A stretch of 64,000 nucleotides of DNA from JBAXTE01 sp037130365 (GCA_037130365.1 JBAXTE010000020.1:1-64000), one strand, 5' to 3'. Numbered from the stretch's first letter, positions 24,464-34,844 are shown. The notes: a model not told the origin generated them from the letters alone. Numbers and translations: made by a program.

Positions 24464-27400
24464 TTATCGAATTATCGTAACAGATCCATTAAAAGGACCA
24501 GCTTTTATAAACTCTGGTAGAGTAAGAATATAGAAATAAATTCCGTCTGCAGCTTCATTTCCATTCCATGTGTTTTTATAATTTTCATCAGTATAAATAA
24601 CTCGTCCCCAACGGTTATAAATTTTCAAGATAGCACCATCAATATATTGCAATCCATCTACAGTAAAAGTATCATTCATCCCATCATTATTTGGAGTGAA
24701 TACATTTGGAATTACAATTTTTGTTATTACAGTATATGACTTAGAGATAGTGTCCATACAACCAAATTCACTGATAACATAATGAGTTACATTAAATATT
24801 TGTGACGACCAGAATGTATGTTGTGCTATCGGATCTTGTTCCGTGATTGTGGTACCATCACCAAAATCCCATATCCATTGAGAATTAGAGTTCGTATAAG
24901 TTGAGTTAAAAGTAATTTCTTGACCAATATATCCTACTTCAAATGAGGTTGTAAAGCCAATAACTGGTTTTGGATGTACTGTAATAAAATTTTGCTCTGT
25001 AATACTGTTTGAGCATCCATTAATGTCTGTTATAGATAAAGAAACTGGATATTGACCTGAAAGAAAGTAGACCGTATTAGGAGTTTCGAGTATCGATGTC
25101 ACCCCATTTCCGAAATTCCAAGAATAATTTTGAGGCGCTGGAGTAGAATTAGCAGAAAAAGAAACCGGAAGTGGAGCACAACCTTCCCTAGGAAACGCTG
25201 ATATTGAAATTGTTGGCAATGGGTTTACTGTAAATGGAATTTGAATACTATCTTTACATCCATTTAATGTACCAACAAGTATATAAGAACAACAAGCAAG
25301 CGGAGATGCAGTAACAGGATTTCCTGAACCACTAGATAATGATGAAGTTGGAGACCAAGTATACGTATCGGCTCCTGCTGCCGTAAGAGCTATATTATTG
25401 TTGTAACAAATTGTAGGATTTAATGGAGATACTGATAATTGTGGCTGCGGTTTTACTGTTACTGTAGCTGTATCAAAACCTGAACAGCCAGTAGAAGTAG
25501 CTGTAACAGTGTATGTTGTAGGAGTTGTTGGAGTTGCAACTACCGAATTACCTGAAGACGATGAAAGCGTAGCTGCGGGTGACCAAGTGTAGTCGATTCC
25601 ACCACTTGCATTTAATGTAGCCTGCTCACCAATGCATATTGAGATTGTAGAAGGAGTAATTTGAGGTGCCGGATTGCTTATTACTGTAACCACTGCAGCA
25701 ATTGAATCTGTGCATCCATTTGTGGTTCCATGTACTGTGTATGTTGTCGTTGTTGTAGGCGATGCTGTGATTGCAGAACCAGTTGTAGGACTGAGTGCCG
25801 TAGTCGGTGTCCAAGTATAATCTGTAGCACCAGAGGCTGAGAGAGGCGTACTTGCACCAAAACAAATTTGAGCCGAAATTGGTGTAATTGACATAATTGG
25901 TTTAGGCTTTATTGTAATATTTACAGTTGTGGTATCGCTACATCCGTTAGTAACCCCTATAATAGAATAGGTTGAAGTAGCAGAAGGATTAGCTGTAACA
26001 TCACTTCCAGTAGTTCCTGAGAGTCCAGTAGAAGGGCTCCAAGTATAATTTGTAGCACCTGATGCTACTAAGTTGGTATTTTCTCCAATACAAATGGAAG
26101 CAGTCGATGGTGTAACTTGAATGATTGGATTATTGATAACAGTAACAACTACAGAAGCCGAATCAGTGCAACCATTAGTAGTGCCATGCGAAGTATAAGT
26201 GGTGGTAAACGATGGTGAGGCCGAAGTAGTTGCACCAATAGATGTAGAAAGTGCTATGGGAGGAGTCCAAGAGTAGTTTGTAGCTCCCGAAGCAGTAAGT
26301 GGTGTAATAACTCCCTGGCAAATTTGAACCGAAGATGGCGAAATTGCAATACTTGGTTTAGATTTTAAAGTTACATTTACAGAAGCTGTAGATGTACAAC
26401 CATCTAAAGTTCCAGTGACAGTGTAAGTTGTTGATACGGAAGGGGAAGCAATTACATTTGCTCCAGATGTAGGGTTTAGACCGGTAGCAGGGCTCCAATC
26501 ATATGTTGTTGCTCCTGATGCTGTAAAACTAGCAGTTTCTCCAGGACAAATTGCTGCAGACATAGGCGTAACGGCTAACAATGGATTTGGTTTTACTGTA
26601 ATAGTGGTAGAAGCAGTTCCAGAACAGCTAGCTGTAGTGCCCGTAACTGTGTATGTTGTAGTTGCCGATGGAGTGGCAGTTACCGAGCTACCACCACTAG
26701 ATGACAATGATGATGATGGCGACCAACTATAATTTGTGGCTCCAATTACGCTAATTACAGAAGACTCGCCCCCACAAATAAGATTATTTGGGTTATCAAT
26801 AGTAAGTATTGGTCCGGGATTAACTGTAATCGTAACTGAAACCGTATCAACGCATGCACCAGAAGTCCCAATTACATTGTATGTCGTTGTAACACTAGGA
26901 GTCGCAACTACTGTACTACCTGTTGAAGCTGACAATCCTGTAGTTGGATACCATGTGTATGATGTAGCACCACTTGCATTGATATTCGTACTTTGTCCTT
27001 GACAAAAAGTAGGTGTTGATGCTGAAGCAGTTAAATTAAAATTATTTACAATATTAACGAATACTTGATCTTGAACAACAACTTGCGCTGCATCACAATT
27101 TGTATAAGTTACTTTACCAGTATAAGTTGTGGGTGTGGTAGGGCAAACAGAAATAGATAAACCTGTGCCTACTTGTGTTGCTCCATTGAACCATGCTACA
27201 GAATAATTTGGGGCACCACTGGGCGTAAAACGCCAAGCCTCATTTGTTGTTGTCCATGCGGAAGTATTTCTTCCTGGAGCAACATACCCAACTGTTCCTG
27301 TACTGTTTTGAATTCCCACTAATGTATTTCCACTATTCCACCCAGGACAAGATGGTTTATTTTGAATATAAACTTCAATCACATTGGTGTTTTCGTAGAG

Positions 27401-27997
27401 CACAATTTGATGAGTTGCTTTTAAAGAAGTGCAGCTAAAAAGAGCAACATTATAAAAACTAATTACAAAAGTACGACATGGGGCAACACCTTGTATTCCA
27501 TAATATAATGCACCTGTAACACTTGGATCAATATCATGATATGGGCCAAATATTGAATTTTTTTGTAATGAAGCACTTGGACAAGATGCGGAATATGACC
27601 AAGCACAATAACCTCCAGCGACAGTTTGGTCGAAAGTGATTAAGCCATTAGATCCTACCACTATTTTGTTATATACATTTCCAAAAAAACAAAAGTTAAA
27701 CGGCAGCGTAATTACAGTACTCCAGGTATCATCAATATTAGCCATTATTTGAGTTCCAGAACTGTATGGATATGGTGGAGCGTATGGAACAGAGCTCACT
27801 GTATATGCAGTTGATGCTCCTGTTTGTAAAACTGTTGCATTTAATGTTGCACATGAAGTAAAACAATTCAGTGTTTGGTCGTTACCAGCATTAATACTTG
27901 GACAACCTGGTTGTGCAGAAATTGTATTTGGCGAAAATATCAAGAATGTAAATAGCCAAAAAATAAAAAAATTGCCTTTTGATTTTCTCATATTCAT
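24464..27997 (-). CDS. large surface protein with eight Ig-like repeats, T9SS type B
   Basis: The 1177-residue protein has a signal peptide (about 1-29, ending SAQ; the second Met at residue 3 is an equally good start), a nidogen-like/lectin-like N-terminal part (about 60-255; FCFFGNVYNKIVVGSNGLIT), then eight tandem repeats of about 76 residues (about 325-925), each with IC.G, ASGAT.Y.WSP, a TTTYTV.GT strand and a GC.D motif. Two PKD domains follow (WNFGNG, WDFGDG), then a gliding-type C-terminal domain (VFTPNNDGMNDTF, YNRWGRVIY, WNGNEAADGIYFYIL). It is probably a surface adhesin exported by the type IX system. The repeats are diverged but clearly of one origin, so length may vary between strains. 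Confidence 0.92.
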   Translation of the reverse strand: MNMRKSKGNFFIFWLFTFLIFSPNTISAQPGCPSINAGNDQTLNCFTSCATLNATVLQTGASTAYTVSSVPYAPPYPYSSGTQIMANIDDTWSTVITLPFNFCFFGNVYNKIVVGSNGLITFDQTVAGGYCAWSYSASCPSASLQKNSIFGPYHDIDPSVTGALYYGIQGVAPCRTFVISFYNVALFSCTSLKATHQIVLYENTNVIEVYIQNKPSCPGWNSGNTLVGIQNSTGTVGYVAPGRNTSAWTTTNEAWRFTPSGAPNYSVAWFNGATQVGTGLSISVCPTTPTTYTGKVTYTNCDAAQVVVQDQVFVNIVNNFNLTASASTPTFCQGQSTNINASGATSYTWYPTTGLSASTGSTVVATPSVTTTYNVIGTSGACVDTVSVTITVNPGPILTIDNPNNLICGGESSVISVIGATNYSWSPSSSLSSSGGSSVTATPSATTTYTVTGTTASCSGTASTTITVKPNPLLAVTPMSAAICPGETASFTASGATTYDWSPATGLNPTSGANVIASPSVSTTYTVTGTLDGCTSTASVNVTLKSKPSIAISPSSVQICQGVITPLTASGATNYSWTPPIALSTSIGATTSASPSFTTTYTSHGTTNGCTDSASVVVTVINNPIIQVTPSTASICIGENTNLVASGATNYTWSPSTGLSGTTGSDVTANPSATSTYSIIGVTNGCSDTTTVNITIKPKPIMSITPISAQICFGASTPLSASGATDYTWTPTTALSPTTGSAITASPTTTTTYTVHGTTNGCTDSIAAVVTVISNPAPQITPSTISICIGEQATLNASGGIDYTWSPAATLSSSSGNSVVATPTTPTTYTVTATSTGCSGFDTATVTVKPQPQLSVSPLNPTICYNNNIALTAAGADTYTWSPTSSLSSGSGNPVTASPLACCSYILVGTLNGCKDSIQIPFTVNPLPTISISAFPREGCAPLPVSFSANSTPAPQNYSWNFGNGVTSILETPNTVYFLSGQYPVSLSITDINGCSNSITEQNFITVHPKPVIGFTTSFEVGYIGQEITFNSTYTNSNSQWIWDFGDGTTITEQDPIAQHTFWSSQIFNVTHYVISEFGCMDTISKSYTVITKIVIPNVFTPNNDGMNDTFTVDGLQYIDGAILKIYNRWGRVIYTDENYKNTWNGNEAADGIYFYILTLPEFIKAGPFNGSVTIIR

Positions 27998-28363
27998 GAT
28001 TTTCTAAATTTCTCCCCCCTAAACCGTGGTAAATATACTAAATAATTCATACTTAGTATAATTTTAAAATAAAAACATACGCATTATTTATTTTAAAACA
28101 AAATATTTAAAAATCACCCAACAATTAAAAAATAGTTATATCACTGTATTTGTATGAGTTATACGACAAATCACAGATCATATCAGGATTATTTATCAAA
28201 ATAAATAATCTGTAAATAATCAAATAAAAACTAAATATTTACAATATTAAAATTGTCTTATTTGATGAAATTCGAAAAATTTGAAATTATATAGCAAAAT
28301 TTACATTTGTTGTAAATACAAAAATTTGGAAAGTCAAAATTTATTTCACAAATACTTAACGAA
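27998..28363. other. AT-rich intergenic region
   Basis: About 365 bases with no gene, strong hairpin or repeat that I can support. It must hold the promoter of the large surface protein gene on the minus strand, but no exact TAnnTTTG was found at a good distance. Confidence 0.5.
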
Positions 28364-28870
28364 TTACAATTTCGAATTCGCACCTAAATTTAATATTTGA
28401 TATTTTGAACCTGCAAAAATCAAAAAGTTGATTAAATCACTAAATGAAATAATCAATGATGCTGTGTTTATGTTTGGATGGAAGCTAACATGTTCAGATT
28501 TTGCAAGTGCTTCATCAATATACACAATTACATGATGCTCAGAATCGTTAATTAAACCAAATGGCGATACAGAGCCAGGTGTTAGCTTCAAGTATTTATA
28601 CAATCTATCTTCAGATGCAAAGGTGAGTTTGCCTTGTTTAAGATTTTGCTCTAAATTTTTAATCAAAAAAACAGAATCGCAAGGCAGAATTATCAAATAA
28701 TGTTGATTCCCTTTGTGATTTCGCATAAAAATATTCTTGCAATGAGTCGCGTTGTTGCCATCCCAATATTGCTTAGCAATTTCAATGGTAGGTGCTGGTG
28801 GATGCTCGATGTACTGATAATTAATTTGAAGCTTGTTGAGTAGCTCATATAAAATTGGATCACCGTTCAT
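28364..28870 (-). CDS. prolyl-tRNA deacylase-like protein (YbaK/ProX family)
   Basis: The 168 residues fit the freestanding PrdX/ProXp-ala editing family: EHPPAPTIEIAKQYW near the start, CKNIFMRNHKGNQHYLIILP with the conserved lysine (K45 region), LTFASEDRLYKYLKLTPGSVSPFGLIND, and a C-terminal HPNINTASLIISFSDLINFL. Members hydrolyse mis-charged Ala-tRNA(Pro) or related aminoacyl-tRNAs. It begins five bases after the secreted hypothetical gene on the same strand, so the two share a transcript, which is an unexpected pairing. Confidence 0.85.
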   Translation of the reverse strand: MNGDPILYELLNKLQINYQYIEHPPAPTIEIAKQYWDGNNATHCKNIFMRNHKGNQHYLIILPCDSVFLIKNLEQNLKQGKLTFASEDRLYKYLKLTPGSVSPFGLINDSEHHVIVYIDEALAKSEHVSFHPNINTASLIISFSDLINFLIFAGSKYQILNLGANSKL

Positions 28871-28875
28871 TATTC

Positions 28876-29469
28876 TTAAATATTGAAATAGTTTTTCAAC
28901 CCTTCGATTAAATATTTTTTAATTTTTGGAACTTGTTCAGTTACTTTTGTAGTGTAGTTATCTTCTTTAATTAATTCATAATCATACTCAACTCTTACAT
29001 CTTTTGTATACTTATCGCTCATTATTTCTTTTAAGTAAGATAAATTTTCAGCATAAGAAAAAGTCAATTTATGACCGGTTAACAAAGCATAAGCAGAAAT
29101 TATTGAATTTTGCTTGATGTAATTTTTATTAAAGACATATTTCGAGTTTTGTTCCTTAGTGAAAAAAATCAAAGGTGTTGAAGCATCATTATTTCCATTA
29201 CAAACCAGAAAATTGTTGTCTTGTTTTATTATCATCCAAGTTTCTGCAATATTATCTCTTTTAATTTTTTTAATTTGATCTCCTTGATAGATTTTAACGG
29301 TACGGTATGCTTTCCAAACTCCTTCTATAGGGTCTATGGAGAGGGATCGTTTTAAAAAATGAGTTTTGTAATTGGCTTTCAAATCATCGCATTGAGAATA
29401 CCCATAACTCGTTATTGTTGCAAAGAAAATACAACTGATAATCAAGAAGGATTTTTGCGACATTTGCAT
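28876..29469 (-). CDS. secreted protein of unknown function
   Basis: The 197 residues start with a signal peptide (hydrophobic about 8-22, cut near GYSQ). The mature part has SIDPIEGVWKAYRTVKIYQG, which resembles the small lipocalin-like proteins of Bacteroidota where 'GxW' opens the barrel, and many charged residues. No family was assigned. It is followed closely by the prolyl-tRNA deacylase-like gene. Confidence 0.65.
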   Translation of the reverse strand: MQMSQKSFLIISCIFFATITSYGYSQCDDLKANYKTHFLKRSLSIDPIEGVWKAYRTVKIYQGDQIKKIKRDNIAETWMIIKQDNNFLVCNGNNDASTPLIFFTKEQNSKYVFNKNYIKQNSIISAYALLTGHKLTFSYAENLSYLKEIMSDKYTKDVRVEYDYELIKEDNYTTKVTEQVPKIKKYLIEGLKNYFNI

Positions 29470-29783
29470 AATTATTTAATCATTTAATTTTTACGAAATT
29501 ACAAAAAGTTATTTGGAACTAATTGATTTTTTCGATTTGTTGGTTCCCAATTCTAATTAAAATCTAAGGTAATATTGAATATTTATCATCTTACACCAAT
29601 TATTTATCTCGACAAATTCATATTCTAATGTCAATAATATCAACAATATATAATAGCAAATGTATCAAGTATCGAACATTCATTATGAAAAATTTCTTAT
29701 TCAATGATTAGAATTCGCAAAACGATAAACGCCCTTAATTATTCGATAAACATAAAAATTTTAAAACCGCAAAACACTACAAA
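29470..29783. other. AT-rich intergenic region
   Basis: About 310 bases without a gene, hairpin or repeat worth naming. It separates the secreted protein gene from the 3' end of the glycosyltransferase fusion gene. Confidence 0.5.
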
Positions 29784-31730
29784 TTATCGACCTAATTTTG
29801 TTATTGATTTTAAAACAATTTTCAAATCAAGCGCTAATTTGTAATCATGTGAATAAACATTATTCGCTTTTTCAATCAATTCATCGCTCACCAGTTTAAT
29901 ACTAAAGCCATCGGTTGGATAAAATATTCCTGGTTTCAAAGTTAATGAACTCGACTTTTGAACGGGATGCAAACCAACCCAACTTCGTTTACTCAAAATA
30001 ACATTAAAGCAGTTACGATAATATTTTATTGGTGACGAAAACCACATCAATATTGGAGATATGATTATTGCCATGATTGAAATTACGACATCTAATATAC
30101 GTTTATTCCGTTTGTTTTGCTTGGTAGTTATTGCATTAACTTGAATTACATATATATCTCCAGACGTATTTATTGAACTACTCCCAATAATTGAAAGGCT
30201 TTCTGGTGGTGCAATTTTGTACTCAATCTGATGATACTGAAGCTTCCCCATCATTTCGATAATTTGATTAGCAGCAAGATCTTTTGCACAAAAAACTACT
30301 TCCTTAATGTTATAAATGGAGATAATCTCCGAAATTTGATGAATTGAGCCTATTACTTCTGGAAATATTTCTTTTTCTAAGGTAATCAATCCAATAAATT
30401 CAGGATTTAAATTAGTTTTTCTCAAAACATCTGCCACTCGTTGTGCTTCTTCAACATTTCCTACTACTAAAAATCTCCCCGAAGAGTCATCGCTAAATGA
30501 GAAATTGTTAAACTTTAGGACATTAAGAAACAACCTCCAAAGGATCATCACAAATACAGTTCCGAATGAACCAAGTACAATCATTGCTCTCGAAAACCTA
30601 AAACTTTCGGGCATTAGTGCATAAAAAACCAAAATAAATATGGTACCAAAAGCAACTCCTTTTACAATATTTGATGGCTTGCTATTATTTCTATATCCAT
30701 TAGTTAAATAGACACTATACATCCACACCAAAATATAAATTGGAATTGCAATTTGAATAAATTCCGCAGGGAAAAGGCTTGATTTATGGGAAAGCACCGT
30801 TTCTTCCCAATATCCTTTCAACAAGAACATTGTCCCAAAAATCAAAACGAAATCGGTAATTGGCAGCCAAACTTTCTGAGCAAATCGTTTAATTATCGAC
30901 ATCGTTGCTCTGAGATAAATTGCGAAATTGATAAGTGTTAAAAAAAGATGTTTGCTGTTACCAGAAAAGTGTTTTCTGGCAAAAATTCGCATTGCGTTGT
31001 AAAAAACAAAAACATAATTTAAACTACCCTTTTTGGTACTTTCTCCTTTATAATGAATAATTTTTGTATCGGCAAAATAGTAATTTTTGAATCCAGCTTG
31101 AGTAATTCGATATGACAAATCTATATCCTCGCCATACATAAAATAATCCTCATCTAGCAACCCTGTTATGTTTAAAGTCTTAGCACGCAACATCATAAAT
31201 GCGCCAGAAAGAATATCTACTTCGTGAGTTTGATCTTTATCCAAATAGGTTAAATGGTATTTGCCAAAACGTTTTGATTTTTTGAAAAGCTTCGATAAAC
31301 CAAACATCTTATAAAATGCAACTTCGGGAGTTGGCAATCCTCTTTTTGATTCAGGAAGAAACTTTCCTTTACCATCAATCATGGTAACACCAAGGCCACC
31401 AGCATCTTGATGATTATCTAAAAAGGAAATTGTTTTAGAAAAAGTATCATTTTCTACGATAGTATCTGGATTTAAAAGCAAAACATACTCCCCTTTTGCC
31501 TCTCTAATGGCTTGATTGTTTGCTTTCGAAAATCCAGCATTCTCAGTATTCGCAATCACTTTTACCCACGAAAATCGTTGAGTCAACATTAACAATGACC
31601 CATCAACGGAATTATTATCCACTACACATACTTCTGCGTCAATCCCTTGTATGGCCTTCTCTACAGCAAACAGACACTGTTCAAGAAAATGCTCTACATT
31701 ATAGTTTACAATGACAACACTAAGTTTCAT
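29784..31730 (-). CDS. glycosyltransferase 2 fused to a polyprenyl-glycosylphosphotransferase-like part
   Basis: The 648-residue membrane protein has a GT2 domain of the rhamnosyltransferase type (1-240; SVVIVNYNVEHFLEQC, DNNSVDGS, LLNPDTIVE, EDYFMYGEDIDLSYR). Then come several membrane segments (about 265-395), a Rossmann-like CoA_binding_3-type segment (about 415-520; RFLVVGNVEEAQRVADVLR) and a tail resembling bacterial sugar transferases (NKRILDVVISIMAIIISP, KRSWVGLHP). In true phosphotransferases the last part carries an E/D-rich catalytic core (for example PG(I/L)TG and DxxY motifs); here only KPGIFYP and a shortened end are seen, so that activity is doubtful. It probably builds surface polysaccharide at the inner membrane. 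Confidence 0.85.
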   Translation of the reverse strand: MKLSVVIVNYNVEHFLEQCLFAVEKAIQGIDAEVCVVDNNSVDGSLLMLTQRFSWVKVIANTENAGFSKANNQAIREAKGEYVLLLNPDTIVENDTFSKTISFLDNHQDAGGLGVTMIDGKGKFLPESKRGLPTPEVAFYKMFGLSKLFKKSKRFGKYHLTYLDKDQTHEVDILSGAFMMLRAKTLNITGLLDEDYFMYGEDIDLSYRITQAGFKNYYFADTKIIHYKGESTKKGSLNYVFVFYNAMRIFARKHFSGNSKHLFLTLINFAIYLRATMSIIKRFAQKVWLPITDFVLIFGTMFLLKGYWEETVLSHKSSLFPAEFIQIAIPIYILVWMYSVYLTNGYRNNSKPSNIVKGVAFGTIFILVFYALMPESFRFSRAMIVLGSFGTVFVMILWRLFLNVLKFNNFSFSDDSSGRFLVVGNVEEAQRVADVLRKTNLNPEFIGLITLEKEIFPEVIGSIHQISEIISIYNIKEVVFCAKDLAANQIIEMMGKLQYHQIEYKIAPPESLSIIGSSSINTSGDIYVIQVNAITTKQNKRNKRILDVVISIMAIIISPILMWFSSPIKYYRNCFNVILSKRSWVGLHPVQKSSSLTLKPGIFYPTDGFSIKLVSDELIEKANNVYSHDYKLALDLKIVLKSITKLGR

Positions 31731-31983
31731 GAGCTAAAAATTAAGCTACAAAGATATAAAATTTATCGGTTTTTTACGACCAATTACATCTTAAATCTAA
31801 GCCTAATAAGGAGAATTTTAACCAATATAATTCCTAATATAACTATTTATTTAAGTATAATCAATTCATAATCAAGAAGTGATTATGGTGTAATTTTTAC
31901 TGTGTTATATAATTTTATGTAACTTTTTAAGCACAAAAGGAGTAAAACATATTTAATGTACATAGTTCTCACGAATTATATTT

Positions 31984-32595
31984 ATGATGAAAAAACAAAT
32001 CTATAATATAAAACTTCCACTATTATTATTATTTCTGACCTTCTGCCCCTTTGTTTTATTTTCCATTAACAATCCTGTAGAAATTAAAAAAGGGATGGTG
32101 CTTGTATATCAATTTGAAAATAATAATCAAAAGAATGATTTTATTGTTACCGTTGATGATTTCAAAACAACACTGTCTTTTTCTTTTAAAATGACAAACC
32201 AAAAAAGGACTACCGGTAAAATATCATTATCAAAAGAAGCTTTAAAAAATGCAATTTCTCAATATAATTATTTTCAGAGTAATGATGTTGCACTTGAAAA
32301 TCAAACCTCAATCTGGGTGAGTAAAAAAGTTTGGAAAAACATAAAGAAAAAGAAAAAATGTTTCATTTCAACCAACTCTGGTGAGCTTAGCTTAAAAGAG
32401 TTAGAATTTGTAAACAACCAAAATTATCCACTTCAAATGAATGGAAATGATTCAATTTTGAATGTGATGTATTGCATTACAAAAGATTCAAATGCATACA
32501 AATATTGGATTCTTGATGATCCAAATAATCCATTAATATTAAAAATGGAACTTAATTTCAGCATTGAACTCATTGAAATTAAATATTTAAATTAG
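31984..32595 (+). CDS. secreted protein of unknown function
   Basis: The 203 residues open with a signal peptide (hydrophobic LPLLLLFLTFCPFVLFS, cut near residue 29). The mature part is lysine- and asparagine-rich, with VEIKKGMVLVYQFENNNQKNDF near its start and a repeated K run (VWKNIKKKKK). The KKGM.L.Y.F and DFKTTLSFSF strands recall a beta-sandwich protein, but no family was recognised. It stands alone, with about 250 bases free on either side. Confidence 0.65.
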   Translation: MMKKQIYNIKLPLLLLFLTFCPFVLFSINNPVEIKKGMVLVYQFENNNQKNDFIVTVDDFKTTLSFSFKMTNQKRTTGKISLSKEALKNAISQYNYFQSNDVALENQTSIWVSKKVWKNIKKKKKCFISTNSGELSLKELEFVNNQNYPLQMNGNDSILNVMYCITKDSNAYKYWILDDPNNPLILKMELNFSIELIEIKYLN

Positions 32596-32870
32596 TTTCT
32601 TTCAAAAAGGAAAAATCGATTTTTTTATCCCACTATATCAAATCCAAAATCTTGTAAAAATGATTTATGGGTTTTTACGTTTATCCATTTTTTTATTCAA
32701 TTTAAATTCAGAATTCCTGAGGATTCATTTTCTGGTGATTTTTGAAAAATAGATAAATAATGATGCTTCATAAAGTTAATAAAAGCACCATCACATAAAC
32801 AAAAAACACAAATTGCTGTTTAACATCTATTACAATAAGAAGATTAATATTTGAAATCAGAATATAGATT

Positions 32871-34184
32871 ATGTCAAAATTTGAAATAGTTATGCCCCGA
32901 ATGGGCGAAGGAATTATTGAAGCAACCATTATTCGATGGTTGAAAAATCAAGGAGATAAAGTAGCTTTAGACGAACCCATACTTGAAATTGCTACAGATA
33001 AAGTGGATTCTGAGATTGTGGCCTCAGGTGATGGAATATTGATAAAACAACTTTACCACGAAGGCGATATTGTAGCTGTAGGGAAACTAGTTGCAATAAT
33101 TTCCACCGATGAAACCGTTGAAATAATTGAATCGGATACTATAAAAACAAACGACACCTGTGATACCGAAGGTTGCAATTCGCATCATCCTGATTTTGAA
33201 AACATTGTTGATATTGCTGACGAAACAGGGACTGAAAGATCATCTCGGTTTTTTTCTCCTTTAGTAAAAAATATTGCTCGAATTGAAAACATTTCGATGG
33301 TTGAACTTGAACAAATTATAGGCTCTGGTTCAGAAAACCGTATTACGAAAACTGATTTAGACAAATATATTCTTTCAAAAAAATCAATCCCAGAGACTAA
33401 CTCCCAACCACTAAAAGTTGCAGAAACTTTATCACAAACTATTCAAATACAACCTGCTGCAATAAAATCGAATACTGAAGACACCATCGTTGAAATGGAT
33501 AGAATGCGTAAACTAATTGCAGACCACATGGTTATGTCCATTCATACTTCGGCTCATGTAACCTCAATTATCGAAGTTAATATGTCGAAAGTTGTCAAGT
33601 GGCGTGATAGAGTAAAAGATGATTTCTTAAAACGTGAAGGGCAAAAAATAACTTTTACTCCAATATTCTTCAATTTGGTTGCAAAAGCTATAAAAGAATT
33701 TCCAGGTGTAAATGCTTCTGTGGATGGCAATAAAATAATTTATCGTAAGAATATTAATATTGGAATGGCGACTGTATTGCCTAACGGAAATTTGATTGTG
33801 CCTGTGATTAAAGATGCAGATCAAAAGAATTTGCTAGGACTTACCAAAACGATAAATGACTTAGCTTCGAGGGCTAGAACTTCTAAATTGCAGCCCGATG
33901 AAATTCAAGGTGGTACATTTTCAATAACCAACCTTGGCAGTTTTGACACAGTGATTGGAACCCCAATTATCAACCAACCACAAGTAGCAATTTTAGCAAT
34001 CGGAGCCATCAGAAAGCAACCCATTGTTATTGAATCTGAATATGGAGATTCAATTGGAATTGCGCCTATGATGTATCTTTCGTTATCTTACGATCATCGT
34101 GTTGTTGATGGTGGAATGGGTGGAATGTTTATTAAAAGAGTTAAAGAACTGCTCGAAAACTTTGATGATAATATGGCAATTTAA
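32871..34184 (+). CDS. 2-oxo acid dehydrogenase E2 component (lipoyl acyltransferase)
   Basis: The 437-residue protein has one lipoyl domain (about 3-77) with the lipoylated lysine K44 in ATDKVDSEI, a peripheral-subunit-binding domain (about 138-174; SPLVKNIARIENISM) and a catalytic acyltransferase domain (about 205-435) with GGTFSITNLGSF and the active site DHRVVDGG (H409, D413). The MDRMRKLIADHM and HVTSIIEVNMS motifs resemble the branched-chain or pyruvate E2 variants usual in Bacteroidota. Exact substrate (pyruvate, branched-chain 2-oxo acids) cannot be decided. No E1 or E3 gene adjoins it. Confidence 0.9.
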   Translation: MSKFEIVMPRMGEGIIEATIIRWLKNQGDKVALDEPILEIATDKVDSEIVASGDGILIKQLYHEGDIVAVGKLVAIISTDETVEIIESDTIKTNDTCDTEGCNSHHPDFENIVDIADETGTERSSRFFSPLVKNIARIENISMVELEQIIGSGSENRITKTDLDKYILSKKSIPETNSQPLKVAETLSQTIQIQPAAIKSNTEDTIVEMDRMRKLIADHMVMSIHTSAHVTSIIEVNMSKVVKWRDRVKDDFLKREGQKITFTPIFFNLVAKAIKEFPGVNASVDGNKIIYRKNINIGMATVLPNGNLIVPVIKDADQKNLLGLTKTINDLASRARTSKLQPDEIQGGTFSITNLGSFDTVIGTPIINQPQVAILAIGAIRKQPIVIESEYGDSIGIAPMMYLSLSYDHRVVDGGMGGMFIKRVKELLENFDDNMAI

Positions 34185-34523
34185 TATTTACCAATATTTT
34201 GCAGTAAATTATTTTTTCAAGACATTGATTAATCGAAACATTTAAAATTCAACTACTTGGAGATTGATTGCTGTATGATGCTGAAAATTATTTTCACAAA
34301 ATCATTATAATCATCAGACCCTATAAACGCTAGAAATCTAGCGCTTATCCAATTGATATTTTAATATTGAACAATATCAACAATAAGTTATTCATAAATA
34401 AAATGCATAATTTATGTTTTTTAATTGATTACTTGTACTTTTGTAATTGTAAGATTCGTTATTAAATAATTCATCTTCAACATATTGATTTTCAAGCACA
34501 TTGCATTATAACAAACTAAGTTT
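34185..34523. other. intergenic region with hairpin and promoter box
   Basis: A perfect CGCTAGAAATCTAGCG palindrome lies at 34328-34343, about 145 bases past the E2 stop, without a T-tract. A TACTTTTG box (34436-34443, TAnnTTTG) lies 80 bases ahead of the DivIC-like gene and may be its promoter. Nothing else is seen. Confidence 0.5.
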
Positions 34524-34844
34524 ATGAAATATCTTAAAAAATTCAAGTATTTGATTACGTTAACACTCTTTTTTTCGTGGATGTTAATTTTTGATTCAAA
34601 CAACATAATCAAACAGGTAGAATATTTGAATACACTTAGCAAAATTGAGCAAGAGCGTGAATATTATTTGAATGAAATAAAGGAAAATCAAAGCTCTACT
34701 AATGAATTAATATCTAACATCGATAAACTTGAACGCTATGCTCGAGAAAAATATTTGATGAAAAGAGAAAATGAAGATGTGTTTTTAATAATCGACGAAG
34801 CTGATTACACAAAAGACGGAGAAGCTAAGAAAGAGAAAAAGTAA
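34524..34844 (+). CDS. septum formation initiator family protein (DivIC/FtsB-like)
   Basis: The 106 residues show a short cytoplasmic start, one transmembrane helix (about 9-26; LITLTLFFSWMLIFDS), a coiled coil (about 33-70) and the C-terminal DKLERYAREKYLMKRENEDV motif typical of DivIC/FtsB. The family links FtsL and FtsQ in the division complex and helps activate septal peptidoglycan synthesis. Acidic and lysine-rich tail follows. A promoter box is at 34436. Confidence 0.85.
   Translation: MKYLKKFKYLITLTLFFSWMLIFDSNNIIKQVEYLNTLSKIEQEREYYLNEIKENQSSTNELISNIDKLERYAREKYLMKRENEDVFLIIDEADYTKDGEAKKEKK

Noticed and set aside
25626..25865. Minus-strand alternative frame inside the eight-repeat gene
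   Set aside because: Open only because of the repetitive codon use of the large gene; its sequence is unlike any protein.
24464..27997. Repeat gene as an assembly artefact
   Set aside because: The repeats differ at many positions and keep frame throughout, as expected of a real repeat protein.
34328..34343. Terminator for the E2 gene
   Set aside because: The palindrome has a short stem, lies 145 bases past the stop and has no T-tract.
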